Below are positions 1 through 12,624 of a stretch of DNA of 64,000 bases, piece by piece. Numbering within the stretch: the first letter of the stretch is position 1; each line of letters opens with the position of its first letter. The stretch is from Fragilaria crotonensis (taxonomy: Eukaryota; Bacillariophyta; Fragilariophyceae; Fragilariales; Fragilariaceae), in NCBI GenBank assembly GCA_022925895.1, contig JAKSYS010000234.1:17839-81838 (forward strand), in the 5' to 3' direction. A program made the position numbers and the translations under genes. The notes beneath the pieces are model-generated. The model had not been told where the DNA came from. It searched no databases and saw only the letters and a program-made list of their open reading frames with translations.

Positions 1-2450
1 ACGCAACAACGACATGCCAACAACCCCAAGACACGATTGACCAACTTTTTGACGAGCACATCTCCGAATGATGTTTATGCTATGGAGCATCAAGACGACG
101 ATGAACCCATTGCCGAAATGTTTTCAAATACAACAGTGGTAAGTGCACCGGTTATGACATGTCGGATCTCAGTTCTCAATGCAATAACCATGAGATTTTC
201 TGCAAACACCGTTTATCTAATATGTTGTTCATTCATTACAGATGTTTGCCGATATCGCTGGCTTTACAGCATGGAGCTCGGAAAGAGAACCAAGTCAAGT
301 CTTCAAGTTACTCGAAACCTTGTATCATGAATTCGATGCTGTTGCCACACGTCTCGGAGTGTTCAAAGTCGAAACGATTGGTGATTGTTACGTTGCCGTT
401 TCGGGATTGCCAACGCCCAACAAGGATCACGCCAAGACCATGGTACGGTTCGCCCATAAAATCCTTACCATTGCCAATCAATTGACAGAACAGCTCGAAG
501 CTGTCTTGGGACCGGGAACGTCCGATTTGGGACTACGAGTGGGACTGCACAGTGGACCCGTCACGGCAGGAGTCTTGCGAGGAGCGAAATCACGATTTCA
601 GCTTTTTGGGGATACCATGAATACTGCGAGTCGCATAGAAAGCGCTGGTGAAGCGGGGAAGATTCAAGTTTCGGAAACTACCGCCGAGTTGATTCGCGAG
701 GCAGGCAAACAACACTGGTTGACGAAACGAGATGGCAAAATCACTGCCAAGGGAAAAGGGGAATTGCAGGTATGTGCATTCTGTGTGCCCGTTTATAACT
801 CTTTTACGGTGCAAAATAGCCTAACCTCGCTTTACATCCTCACTAATGCAGACATATTGGGCCATGTTGCGTCGACCAAAGACCGAATCTGCCACACCGT
901 TGATCCAGGAGTCGGAGGATATTTCCGATGAAAATCTATGGAAAGTGGATTACCTTCGTCAGCAGCCGCATTCTCCCCTCCCCCAGCGTACATGGGGCAA
1001 TGTGCCGTCCGACGCTGAAAGTGTCATGTCTCGGTTGTCGCTTAATGTAAAGGAAGAACGCTTAATTGATTGGAACGTGGCTGTATTGATGAGCTTTCTT
1101 GAAAAGGTTGTCCAGCATAGATTGATGGCCCCTGAAAACAACAGGAGTGTTCGATTTGGAAAACATGCGTCTGACAATTTTAAGACGCGCCAATCGTTCG
1201 AGGGTGTGGGAAGTGGACTCATAATCGACGAAGTGGTGGAAGTCATTTCCCTTCCAAAGTTTAATTCAAGCCTTTCCTCCACTCGGGGTCGCGCTGCTGT
1301 TCTGCCAAAAGAAGTTCAGATGCAGATGAAGGAGTTCGTCGCATCCATCGCCAGCTTGTATCGACAAGTTCCGTTTCACAACTTCGAACATGCAAGTCAC
1401 GTTACCATGAGTGCCAACAAACTAATGAAGAGAATTATATTGCCGGAAGACAATTCGAATGAGTCTGGCATGACCGCATCGGACTTGCACTTTTCGACAT
1501 TTGGAATTTCGTCTGATCCCCTGACCCAGTTTGCGGTAGTGTTTTCCGCCTTGATTCACGACGTGGATCATACCGGCCTGTCGAATTCACAATTGACGAA
1601 GGAACGGGCCGGGATTGCTCGCATCTTCAACTACAAGTCCATTGCCGAACAGAATTCAGTTGTTGTCGCGTGGGAATTGCTCATGGAGCCTCGCTTCGCC
1701 GACTTGCAAACCTGCATATTCGCCAGTGAATCGGATCGCAAACGCTTCCGACAGCTGGTGGTCAATGTGGTCATGGCAACTGACATTATGGATCCTGATA
1801 TGGTATCTTTGCGCAAAAAGAGATGGGAAAAGGCATTCGATCCCAGCCTGTCCAACGAAGCATTCTTGCTGGATGTTGATGTAAATCGCAAAGCAACGAT
1901 TGTCATTGAGCACATAATTCAGGCCTCGGATGTGGCTCATACCATGCAGCATTGGCACATCTTTATCAAATGGAACACAAAACTATACCGAGAGTTGTAT
2001 CGAGCCTATATTGACGGGCATTCGGATAGGGATCCCTCCGAAGGCTGGTACCAAGATCAGCTTGTTTTCTTTGACAAGTACGTTATTCCTTTGGCCAACA
2101 AATTGGGAGAATGCGGCGTCTTTGGAGTATCCGGAGACGAATACTTGACTTATGCGAAACTGAATCGCGCCGAATGGGAACAGAAGGGAATCGAAGAAAC
2201 TCGAAAAATGATCAGGAAGGTGCAGGGTACGATGCGGTCGACTGAGAAATCCTTGAGATCGGTCGCGCTGATTCCGGGGGTGGTTGGATCATTGACGGTA
2301 ACGCCCCCACCTAGTAACGACTTGAGTGCGGGATACCAGGAATTCTCCAAGAAAACCCGTCGTTCGTCGAAACGTCGCAGCAGTCGTAACGGCAAGAGCA
2401 TCAAAGTCAAAACGCCATCATCAACTCCAGCCTTGACGCCAACGCCATGA
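1..2450 (+). CDS. Nucleotide cyclase / 3',5'-cyclic nucleotide phosphodiesterase fusion (5' partial)
   Basis: A class III adenylate/guanylate cyclase domain is followed by a class I phosphodiesterase, so one chain could both make and hydrolyse cAMP or cGMP. There are three exons, 1-138, 242-769 and 852-2450; both GT-AG introns (139-241, 770-851) are phase 0. The cyclase core opens at MFADIAGFTAW with its metal-binding Asp. It continues through VETIGDCYVAVSG, GLHSGPVTAGVLRG and FGDTMNTASRIES, and splicing restores GELQTYWAM. The PDE metal ligands are present in HNFEHASHV, IHDVDHTG and ASDVAHTM. The tail is Ser/Arg/Lys-rich. The N-terminus, which in this family often carries membrane segments, lies before the window. 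The reading frame is undamaged. Whether the substrate is cAMP or cGMP cannot be settled here. Confidence 0.9.
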
Positions 2451-3449
2451 TTCTGACATGGTTGTGCACATTGCGTTGAAGTACTCAATGCACAACACAG
2501 ACCATTCGTGAATTTGTTGGGAGAATCATGATTTCGAATCACCGAACGATTTGAGACTTTGCTCAATCGCATCGCCTTCAAGTTTTGCGGAAACGCGACC
2601 AGCGAAACTCTGACAACGAAGAGTTGCGTGCCTCGTTCACGCTCTGAGCAAGAGTTGCGGGTCTCTTTCATGTCTTGAGCCACAGCTCTAGCACGCATGT
2701 ATCACTGGAAACGAATCGAATCGATTTTCGTTCTTGCTTTCTTTCTTTCGTGGATGCCAATACGATGAGATCAAGGACATGGCCAATGGCGTCGACGAGA
2801 ACATCCCTTTTGTGCTGGATTGCGTCGTCGACTTCAAGGACAGCATGCTGGTCACACACACGAAGAAGGAGTCTGCCGGACTTTCTCTATCCGTTCTAGA
2901 GACTGAGTCAGCTCGTATGGTCAAAGCCAACGCGATGTGGTTGTAAGCAGTTTATTTTAAACGTATGTAAGATTGAACTACTTCTTCATTTGTCCTACAA
3001 TGGACCGCATCGACCGAAACCAGTATGAATTGCGCAATCGTACGTGTACTCCACTGGCCAAACAATCTTGTGCCAAGGTGAGTAGGTGATTGCGGATGGT
3101 TTGACTTCTTGCAGGCGTTGGTGTAAGTCACGTTAAGTTCTCCGGGATTACAGCGAGCCCCATCATCAACCTCTGCCGTTGTTGACAGCTCTTCCAACAG
3201 AATGACACAAGGCACAAGGGAGGATCCTTGAAACGCTGAGCGTGCTCTTCAGTTGCGTTTCTAGAGTTGTATATTCTCATGGAGTGCATCATGCATCATG
3301 GCGGGTCATGTAAATGTTTAAAAAATGTTTCTCTACCGGTGGTTTGCCGCACAGCGCATAGTACATTATTACAGGACATGTGCAGAAATTGTGAAGGTGG
3401 TACCAGGTACAGTATTCAAACTTCAAACACACTTTCAACATTTACAGTG
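2451..3449. other. Spacer between the cyclase-PDE gene and its broken copy
   Basis: No recognisable gene. A 70-codon open frame at 2734-2946 (+) reads as plausible protein (GCQYDEIKDMANG, then VDENIPFVLDCVVDFKD), but I do not recognise it and see no splice sites that would extend it. It could be an exon relic carried in with the duplication that follows. Confidence 0.4.
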
Positions 3450-3935
3450 TTGCTCGCATCTTCAACTATATATGCAAGTCCATTTGCGGAACAAAATTCA
3501 GTGGTCGTCGCGTGGGAATGCTTACTTATTGAACCACGATTCGCCGACTTGCGAACTTGCATATTTGCCAGTGAATCTGATCGGAAGCGCTTTCGACAGC
3601 TTGTGGTCAATGTCTTCAGGGCAAATGACATTATGGCTCCTGACATGGCATCGTTGCGCAAAAAGAGATGGGAAAATGCGTTCGATCCCAGCCTGTCCAA
3701 CGAAGCATTATTGCTGGATTACAACACCGATATCAAAGCGACAATTGCCCGCCCCGCCTAGCAAAGACTTGAGTGCGGGGCACCAGCACTTCTCCAAGGA
3801 AAGCGACTGTCGTTCATCAACACGTCGCTGCAGTCGTAATGGGAAGCGCATCACAAAGTCAAAACTCCAACGCCAACCCCGGCCTTGACGCTAACACCAT
3901 GATTGATTCGTACATGGTTGTGTGCACCGTGCGGT
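3450..3935 (+). pseudogene. Truncated tandem copy of the phosphodiesterase 3' end
   Basis: This matches the upstream gene in two blocks. Positions 3450-3745 correspond to about 1616-1905, with FADLRTCIFASESDRKRF matching FADLQTCIFASESDRKRF. Positions 3746-3935 correspond to about 2300-2480, including the Ser/Arg tail and the sequence just past the parental stop. The roughly 400 bp between the blocks is missing, which removes the third PDE metal ligand region; the first two ligand motifs lie upstream of the copied part. The junction puts the tail one base out of frame, giving a stop at 3759. Similarity to the neighbour is clear at DNA and protein level. It is not expected to be functional. Confidence 0.88.
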
Positions 3936-5351
3936 TACACTGCAAATCGATGTCCCGAGCTCATTTGATCTGTTCTTCAACCCTCGTCATTCAACATGAG
4001 TCATTCAAACTTCAGCTGTGTGGATTCCCTGAGTTATCAGTTTCAAAACGTGTGCAGCACTTCCAGCCACGAGAGCGATTCGTTCTTGTGGTTGCTCCTC
4101 GCCCAAAGTTCGGACATTCAATGATAATAGTAACTCCTATTTGTGGTTTCTATTTCATCCGTCCTTCATTAAGGCAACCGCCATTGCACTTCCGGTAGGT
4201 TCTTGGTGGTACGAGATGTGTCGAGTCGCCTGCTTGTGGTGAGTGTATATTAGCTACTGTTGTGAGATACACTCAGCACCTACTTCACCCCGAAATTGTC
4301 CAGTCCAGCTTGGCATCCTTTCATGATGGTGTGGCTTGTATCTTGTTTGATGACCATTGGATTTGATTCGCGACCTGGTCTGATCCTCTCGTACTTGTGC
4401 ACTAACTTTGCATGCAGTTGGATCAACATATATGACTTGTCATCATATATGCGCAACTACACGAAATAAATTGTGTGCAAAGGCTCGTTCCAAGGACAGG
4501 TCCAACTACCAGTCCCATCAATCATCATCACCAGCCCATGTAACATGACCCCAGTCATCATCGTCGCCATACCAATATCCCCTTGCAGCAACACGATTGC
4601 TCGGCTTGTTTGCCTTTCATCTTGTGGTGCGATCCGGAATGACGAGGAGAGGAGTGGCTAATACTGCTCTTCATCGTTTGATGTTTATGGCCTTGTGGAG
4701 CATGTCTGATAGTACGAGAGCCGCCAGGCGATGCCCTGTGCGATGCCCTGTGCGATGGTGTCGTTAGTGGGATGGTGTTGGTGGGATGCCTTGATAGGAT
4801 GTCCACGATATCGTTTCTCGGCAAGTTCGCGAACCACAGCGTCAAGAGAGGTGCTGGCATCTTGGTGATTTGGAGGTTCGTCTTGAGCAAGATCTTGGTT
4901 TGAATCTTGGTCAACTTCAACAGAGGTTTGATCACTGAACCCATGAAGTAGACGGAGCGGGTCATACGCAGAAGCCTTTGAGACAGAAAGGAGCGAAGGG
5001 CAACGATGAAGGAGTTTAATGTAGTCGTTGTGTATGTCAGTATGATATGACGTGATGGAGCCGACTGAGGCGACAAAAAAAAACAGTTTTGACGTTTTTT
5101 CGGAGAAACTATTGAACGTGCCGCGTAATCCAGAAGGCTGGGGGTTGACAAGGAAATACGTACTGTACCAGTACAGTACCTTATGGTAACAAATTACTGT
5201 TACTAGTAGTGAAAAGTTCACAATACACTGGAGTACAAAGTGTGATATGTTGAGCATACAGTACGTTGATACAGCCAGTAGTTTAGTTCAGGGATCTGAT
5301 TCTAAATGTGTCTAATCATTCATGGATATGATTAAACTATTGAATCGTCAC
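3936..5351. other. Spacer, no confident gene
   Basis: A minus-strand open frame at 4685-5257 (190 codons) has a hydrophobic start and a polar Gln/His-rich end, but no domain I recognise and no relative elsewhere in the window. It may be fortuitous. An 11-bp unit (GCGATGCCCTG) is repeated in tandem near 4731-4753. From about 5150 the DNA becomes rich in GTAC-centred words. Confidence 0.35.
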
Positions 5352-5518
5352 AGAGTATGGCCAGACGATATTGTCACGGTACCTGGTACAACAGTACGCC
5401 AGTACGGGGCCCTATCTCTATATGCATACATCTCCACACCATGCGTCTACTCGCCGATTAGTACAGTACATGGAGTACTCTTCGAATGCTGATAATCCGA
5501 TCGACAGAATCCCAACAG

Positions 5519-6470
5519 TGGTAATGATGAAGGAAGGAGGCAGAGGCGGATCGCGCTGCTTGCGATTCATTGATGAGCAGATTAGAGAATTCGTGTCTCT
5601 TTCTTCTTCAACGATTACTGTTCGCGGCAGAATTGGCAAGTGAGACTGGAGTGAAATAACAGCAATATTTTGGCGTTTTACAAGGACTGGGTCTTGCACC
5701 TGTCGTACTACCACGAAGTCTGGCGCTACTTTTATGGTATGGAAGGACAGTCGTGACACTGGGATTTGATGCGGATACGAATCAGGATGCGAATGGAAAA
5801 TGCGTGTTGCCACCACATCGCTTCACAACGGAAGACGAAGTCCAAATGTTGTCCAAATGATCCCCTCGTGGTCCTGGAGAAGGAATGCAAGGACAAGGAG
5901 GTGTTGTTAGTCGGGTTGATGAAACATGCCGTAAACACGATGAGTGCCGAGAAAGAAACCACCATTCTAGGATCACCTCCATCCTCAATTGTTCACAAGA
6001 GTGATGCAAGACATAGCTGGGTTACGAACGTCATGGAGTGTCACATTCAATTTACGGAAATGTGGTCCAGGCCATATTTTCAGGTCAACTCACATGTGCG
6101 CCAGAAACAACATCATCAACACCACCAACAACACCTCCCACAGCAACAACAACACCCTACAATCCCAATCTTGACGAGAGTCCACTAGACGCTATTGCTG
6201 TTTCCTTATATCCCGATCGTCACGTGTAGCTCATTCATGGTCTTCCGGGTGCAGGAAGAACAAGTACAGTACCAGAACTCATTCAACAGGCTCTCCATCA
6301 TCACAAGTACAAGAAGGTTTTCATCGCGGCACCCAGTAATATTGCGGTTTTGATCATGTATTGGAACGCACATTGTCCAATCCCAACAGCTTAGTAATCA
6401 TTGCCGCGGTAACAACATCCATAACAAGAAAACACCTGCATCACGATTCCGGGCATGAAGGCCACCGACG
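5519..6470 (+). pseudogene. Degenerate 5' fragment of the SF1 helicase gene (copy 1)
   Basis: Corresponds to the first third of the intact helicase at 18639. Shared landmarks are the IDEQIREFVSL start, the TVVTLGFD segment, NPYNPNLDES and the region of the Walker A loop. The copy has several frame changes. A TAG at 6227 stands where the parent has TCG, just before the Walker A segment, and the Walker A sequence itself is altered. Similarity ends shortly after the parental ASRIRAVRIG region, so motifs II to VI were never copied or have been lost. Confidence 0.85.
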
Positions 6471-6810
6471 AACCGGGACGTATGAATGTGCTACTGTCAT
6501 ACTTGGCTTGTCCCCATTTGGCGACTTTTTGTTCTGCATCGATGTTACCCGCCTGATGACGTACTGTTCAGAACTCGACGGAGAGACTTTTGTTGTGTGA
6601 TTGACTTTTCAATCACACATTTCAACGACGATGATTCTGTCGCTGATATTGTCCTGTGTGCCCAGTGAAATTGTTGTTTTGGAATTGTGATGTTCTTTCG
6701 ATTAATGAAACGTTCAGTCTATCTACATGTTCTGTCCTTCGGGGCATGATCGCCGTATATCAAAAGGCCTACACTGTTATTGTAGGCAATACGAGCAAGA
6801 TACAATGCAT

Positions 6811-7510
6811 TTAAGAATTGACGAAAGCGTGACTACCTTTTGCTATGGTATGCCAGGTACCTGGTACTGAGTTACTACGCCCAAGCATGAGCAACATGTT
6901 GCACATCTTGATCTCAGAACCAAACGAGTAAAAATCCTCTCGTGAATCGACAATATAACAAGAGGAATGCATTGTGATTCCATTACCTCTGATGAATGCC
7001 GAAGGATATGTCACCTTGAGGTTTGTGTTCGCCAAAATCTCAAACATGTTTCCATCGCGATTAAGCTAATCATTGAAAGTGCTGGTATTCAAGTTGTATG
7101 CAACGATCCTGGGACATGCACTGGGACAAGAAGTGAGAAGTGCTCGGAGATAGGGACGCAGTCGGAGAAACAGAAGTACTAGGAGAAACAGAAGGGCTGG
7201 AAGAGAAACAGGGAGAATCGTCGCCAATCAAGTCTGTGTTTCACATATTCTCCTGTGGCAGAGTCACAGCTGTCCTTAGTTCATGCAACATACATCAATT
7301 GTTCTTGTTGCAAAACTTACCGCTCGAAAATACAACCTTTCTCCTTGTCGCAGGAGTCACCGGTTAAAGGATCGTTGTCATTGCAAATATTCGCAGTGAA
7401 AACGTATCCTTTGTACTTGTTGCGGGTATCAATTGTACTAGCGTCGTTATCTTGGTCAAGCGTCGTTATCGTTGCAAACTATTGGTGTTGTATTGAAGGT
7501 GCAGCGAAGC
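6811..7510 (-). pseudogene. Degenerate copy of the secreted Cys-rich protein gene (copy 1)
   Basis: Relic of the gene at 14010-15693, in the same orientation. Recognisable pieces are MFEILANTNLKVT from the C-terminal domain (about 7020-7047), the Ser/Pro repeat region now reduced to about 7130-7220, and the CxxD-type repeat DNA at 7310-7490. The rest is scrambled by indels. It keeps one continuous frame across a site where the better-preserved copy has one extra base (see findings). Confidence 0.7.
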
Positions 7511-7654
7511 GACCATGATGTGATGATAAAGAGGATCCTGTCACTGTATCTACTGTATGATATTACAGTGCACACTGCACGCTACTCAAATTTCTGTCGG
7601 GGTTCAGACGTTCAGACACACTTTGGTTAGGGTCACAAACAAGGGGATGTTCTG

Positions 7655-8251
7655 GGTAGTAATTCTGTTGACACCTCTATCGATAAACGCCCGAACATGC
7701 ATCGTCGTTTGACCCGAGCCACAAAGCCGCCCGCTGCCACGACGGAACCCACCAAATGAACAAATAAACTTTTTTCGCCGTACGAACCGACGCGCCCGTC
7801 ACCACCGAACCGATTCGAGATCTACGTTGGGGCTGAGCTCACCACTCCCGTCCCCCCACACGCCGCCCAACGACCGTCCGGGACCAAGAGATCACCCCCA
7901 GGCACCACGCCACAACACTGGTAAGTCCGAAACATCGACTTGCCTTCCCAGATCCTTCCTGACCCTCGCCTCGCCGACGCCCCCGCCAGCATCCTTGGAT
8001 CCGCCCAGCCGCTTACACACCCGAGGATCGAGTCCCCATTTGAATTGAAACCAGAGGCCGCCGCCCACAAAATTTCGCTACTCGAACGCAACTTGCTCGA
8101 CCTCGGCGCAGCACTCCGGGCCCAGCCTTTCAGCGCCTTGACGTCAGGGTCCCAATACTGTCTCATCAAACTCCTGGTTCGAGGAGGACTCATCACCCTT
8201 CTGGCTCTACAAAACACCCCCCTGGATCATCCAGAAACTCGGATGAGTTAG
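7655..8251 (+). pseudogene. Possible retroelement relic, GC-rich
   Basis: The stretch is visibly more GC-rich than its flanks. In frame from about 7940 to 8251 it encodes FELKPEAAAHKISLLERN, then LDLGAALRAQPFSALTSGSQ. To me this resembles the N-terminal region of reverse-transcriptase proteins common in diatom genomes. The match is from memory of the general pattern, not a search. No RT catalytic motif is present, and the upstream part (about 7699-7760) contains a stop. The reverse-strand frame over 7822-8217 looks like a shadow. Confidence 0.3.
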
Positions 8252-8442
8252 AGCTACATTACTGCCAAGGAGGACAGATCCTTGGACAAGCCAAAAGAGC
8301 GACTGCAATTCGGAATTTCGGTAGGGCTTATTCCAAGCAAGGAGAAGACAGCGACGACAAACATGATTCGACGCCAGAGTATCGAGCGTCGTACTCCCTA
8401 GTATGCTATAGTATGACAACAAATAGAGAAAAACTAAAATCA

Positions 8443-11400
8443 TCATGACGCGAAAACACGGTAGTGCGTTGCATATTCACTTTTCACCCACTTTGGTATT
8501 CCGTTCTTATCGAGAACAGGGACCATCTGCGGTGGCTTCCACTGCGAGTGCTGCTTGGCTGCTTCTGCAATCATCTTGTATGCATCTCCCGTTAGGGTAC
8601 ACATTGGATCTACTGGTGCATCGATCGACATGGTGCCTTTTTCAAGGAGAGTTTCGCAATGTGACAAGGCGGCGATGGAACTTTCTTGCACTAACGAATC
8701 GAAAAATGTCCTCAACATTTCATGTTGCTGAAGAAATGGAATATTTGGGATTGGGAACGGTAGGCCGTGCAAATTGACAACGCCTTTCAGTGCCCCGAGG
8801 CACAATTTAAGCAAAGGCGCGACCTTGACAATCCACCCTCTAGGCATTGTGATCTCAAAGGGTTTTGTGGCCTAGTTGGCGCGAGTGGGCACAGATAAAA
8901 ACGACCTGGTAGGTTCTCATAGTCGCATTTCTGATCCAGTTTCTAGGATCATTTGACGACTCAACGGAGGTAGGAGTCACCCACACGAGATTCGGACACT
9001 CCTCGAACTGATTTGGTGCCAACAATGCCAACGCCCCCAGTGTCCGGTCTAGTCCTCCTGCAAGCCGTTGCAGCATTTCCTGCTGCTTTTGCAACGATTC
9101 ATTTGTTGCGTCAACACCCAATCGGATGGCTCGCACATCGCATCTCAACCCAACAAATTGGGAATGTTGCTTCTTTAACAAGTCATTGCCTTCGTCAACT
9201 CCCACTTTGACGCCACGCAAACCATCTGTGATATCGTGCATACCACCTTTGACATCATGCATACCATTTTTCAGCGCATCTAGTTGCTCGGAAAATCCCT
9301 TCCCGATTCTCCGCACGGCTCGTTCATCAACGTATCGGGTGTAGATCGAACCAGGAAGGAGTTGCTGTAGAACTTCATCGCGGAATGGTTCGTTCGAGCA
9401 CCCATCGGTCGTGCACCACTCATCGCACCCGTCATTATAATAATGCGTAACTTTGTTTTCGATACAAATTTTGCATAGATAATGGGTCCCTTTGGGGCAG
9501 TTCGTACCCGTCATGTTAACGTGGCAGAGTGTACACGGAAGGCTCGCACCAAAATCATCATCCACCAGACGATTTTGAATGTTTTCATTCAAATGAATGG
9601 CATTACTGAGCCGGCGAAGGAGTGCACTTGTTTCCAACCTCTTTCTAGGTGTGCGATCCATACAGTGAATCGCAGTTTGACAAACAAGTTTGAGCGAGTC
9701 TGGATTCCAGATGATATTGGGATCTGCGTCGCTCACGAGATTTTCCCATCCACTGTCAATACGCTCACCATCCTCGTCTTCAACGTATACTTCAAACACA
9801 TCGCGGAATTCCTTGCCCTTCCCAGTCGATAGACCACCATTCAAGCGTCCCAAAACAAGTTCAACCATCACGACGCCAATAGAATACACATCACAGGAAG
9901 CTTCATACGCGCATTTCCCACTAGCATACCTGGGGCACATGTATCCAAGTGTTCCAGCCGATCCAAAGCTAGTCATCACAGACAAGGACGACACCGACGG
10001 AGAAATGCGCTTGCCAGTAGGCACGAACTTGGCCAGACCACAGTCAATGAGTCGTGCTGTGAAAGCGTCGTCGAGACAAATGTTCGCACTCTTAATGTCT
10101 CGATGATAAACGTTGAAATTTCCGCAGCCACCAGTGTGCAGGAAGTGCACAGCTCTCACCAACTCATACATAATTGACAGTCGCCGATAGGCCGGCAAGC
10201 GGGCTCGACAACCATCGTCCTTGAGGAAACCATCGAGGGAGCCGTTGGCTGCATACTCATAGAGCAGATACTGTTGATCGCTATCGGTCTTTAAATTGTA
10301 TGCATATAAGACGATTATGTTGGGATGGCGAAATCGCTTAAGAGCCTGGAAGAATTGCATATGCGTGTTCATGAGAGGGCAGACTATCAATCATAAATAG
10401 GCCAATACTCAAATCGATACGTACCGAAATCTCCCTTTGAAAGCTTCTCCGAATTCCCTCAATGGCATCTTCATCCAACTGTAAGATGTTAAACTTTTTA
10501 ACTGCGAACTGCTTCTGAAGTTGCTTATCTTCTACCAACGACACTTTCCCAAAGGCACCAGAACCAAGTTCACGAAGGACGGTGCATTGCTTCATATAGT
10601 GAGAGGAAAGTTCGACAGGATCAGCTGAGGCAGTGCTCATGACGTTGTAAAGGGTTGTTCGGTCCTGAATGATCTGACGTTCCACCAGATATCGAACGAT
10701 TTCTCCCCTTTCAAATTTGATTGCAGCCTCTAAAGCTGTCGCACCAGTATTACATTTGACATTCACATCCGCATTCTTCTTCAGCAACTCGCAGACGACT
10801 TCCAAGTGGCCGTTTTGACTCGCAATGTAAAGCGCTGTCGTGCCATCATGATGTTGGACATTCACATCCACATTTTTGTGCTGGAGCAACATTAGACGAG
10901 TTGCAAATCGCCTTCTTTACTCGCAATGTAAAGCGCAGTCGAACCATCATTACATTTGACATTCACATCCACATTGTTGTGCTGGAGCAACTCGCGGACG
11001 TCTTCCAGATGGCCGTTTTGACTTGCAACGTAAAGCGCTGTCGTACCATCGTTATGCTGGACATTCACATCAACATTGTTGTGCTGGAGCAACTCGCGGA
11101 CGACTTGCACGTGGCCTTTTTTACTCGCAACGTAAAGGGCTGTCGTTCCATCATAATGTTGGACATTCACATCCACATCGTTGTGCTTGAGCAACTCGGC
11201 AACAACTTTATTCCGGCCAAATTGACTGGCAATGAAAAGGGCCGTTTTACCATCATCATCTCTGACAGTCACATCCGCGCTGTGTTTGAGCAATTCCAAG
11301 ACGATATCAACATCGCCTAGATGACATGCCTTCATGAGGGCAGTTGCACCATCGTTGCAACATTTGGCATTGACATCCACCTTGTCGTGCTGAAGCAATT

Positions 11401-12178
11401 CTCGAACGACTTCCTCTTGCAGGAAACGACACGCAATAATGAGGGCTGTTCCATCCATACATTGGGCATTCACATCAGCATTCTTGTGCAGCAATGCGCG
11501 GACGATTTCCAAATGACCTTTTAGACTCGCACACATGAGGGCTGATAAACCCTCATTCGTTTGGGCATTCACATCAACATTCTTGTGCTGGAGCAACGTG
11601 TTGACGACTTTCTCATGACCTTTTAGACTCGCACCCATGAGGGCTGATAAACCCTCATTCGTTTGGGCATTCACATCAACATTCTTGTGCTGGAGCAACT
11701 CGTGGACGACTTTCTCATGGCCTTCGAAACTCGCACCCATGAGGGATGTTGTACCATCATTCTTTTGGGCATTCACATCAACATTCTTGTTCTGGAGCAA
11801 CTCGTGGACAACTTTCTCAAGGCCTCGGAGACTCGCACTCATGAGGGCTGATTCACCACTATTTGTCGTTTTGGCATTCACATCAACATTCTTGTGCTTG
11901 AGCAAAGCGTTGACGACTTTCTCATGGCCATTCGCACTCGCAAGCATGAGGGTTGTGTGACCCCTGGTCGTTTTGGCATTCACATCAACATTCTTGTGCT
12001 GGAGCAACGCGTTGACGACTTTCTCATGACCTCCTCGAATCGCAAGCATGAGGGCTGTGAAACCCTCATCATCTTGAGCATTCACATTGGCTCCCGCTAG
12101 TAACTGGGCACGAACCTGATCGAGATTACCATGAATGGCGTTTTGGATCAAATCATTGTCAATAGCACGCAACGGCAT
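8443..12178 (-). CDS. Ankyrin-repeat protein kinase with Cys-rich and coiled-coil tail (frameshifted)
   Basis: At least 13 ankyrin repeats of the form GHEKVVNALLQHKNVDVNA are followed by a kinase domain and a long tail. The GT-AG intron at 10346-10424 (79 nt, phase 0) joins QREIS to ALKRFRHPNI inside the kinase. Seen motifs are LGSGAFGKV, FAVKKF and YHRDIKSANICLD. DFG is replaced by DCG, and the APE-like segment reads YMCPRY with Arg for Glu. After the kinase come a Cys-rich segment (CTLCHVN, then CKICIEN) and a heptad-like region. The end resumes at MPRGWIVKVAPLLKLC. Two frame breaks exist. One base is missing in an ankyrin repeat at 10888-10892. One extra base sits in an A run (TTTT on the + strand, 8863-8866); removing it joins QLGHK to PFEITMPRGW. 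Either a recent pseudogene or sequencing error. Confidence 0.82.
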
Positions 12179-12624
12179 GAATCAGGAGTAGTCCGAGTAT
12201 TCCAATTACTGATGTATGAGACTAAGGTTGCTCGTTGTGCAACAGATGTGTAGGCTCTTGCGCGATTCACAAGTGCACATTCCTCTGACAGATTGAAGGA
12301 TGCATGATTGAATTGGGAGGCGCGGGAGTCAAGCAGATGCACTTCCTGATTCTTGTCGAGAGGTGCCATGGCATATTTCATACATGCCATACTGTAATTT
12401 GGGCATGCATATTCTTTATGTACTGCTCAAAGACTCAAATACAGTATGGTATTGTTTACATGTAGACGACCAGCGCTCAGTATTGTCTCTTTTGGAGAGG
12501 AATTTTTCCGTGACTCCTAAGTACAGTATAATATATCATATTTATTCATAGTAATACATATAAGATCCAGACATGGTTCGCTCGATTCAGAACTGGGAAC
12601 TTCCTAATAACACTTCCATGCCGT
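12179..12624. other. Spacer upstream of the ankyrin kinase
   Basis: No gene seen. It should contain the promoter of the minus-strand kinase gene, but I see no distinctive element. GTAC-rich words begin near 12500 and continue to about 12770. Confidence 0.4.

Larger units (their letters stand above)
5352..7510. repeat. Segmental duplication, copy 1 (helicase fragment + Cys-rich gene)
   Basis: The block is paralogous to 12625-15000. Similarity begins upstream of the helicase fragment (GAGTATGGCCAGACGA at 5352 against GAGTATGGTCAGACGA near 12631). It runs through the fragment, through a shared non-helicase stretch (6600-6890 against 13640-13900), and into the oppositely oriented Cys-rich gene. 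This copy is the more degraded of the two: both genes in it are broken by many substitutions and indels. Confidence 0.8.
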
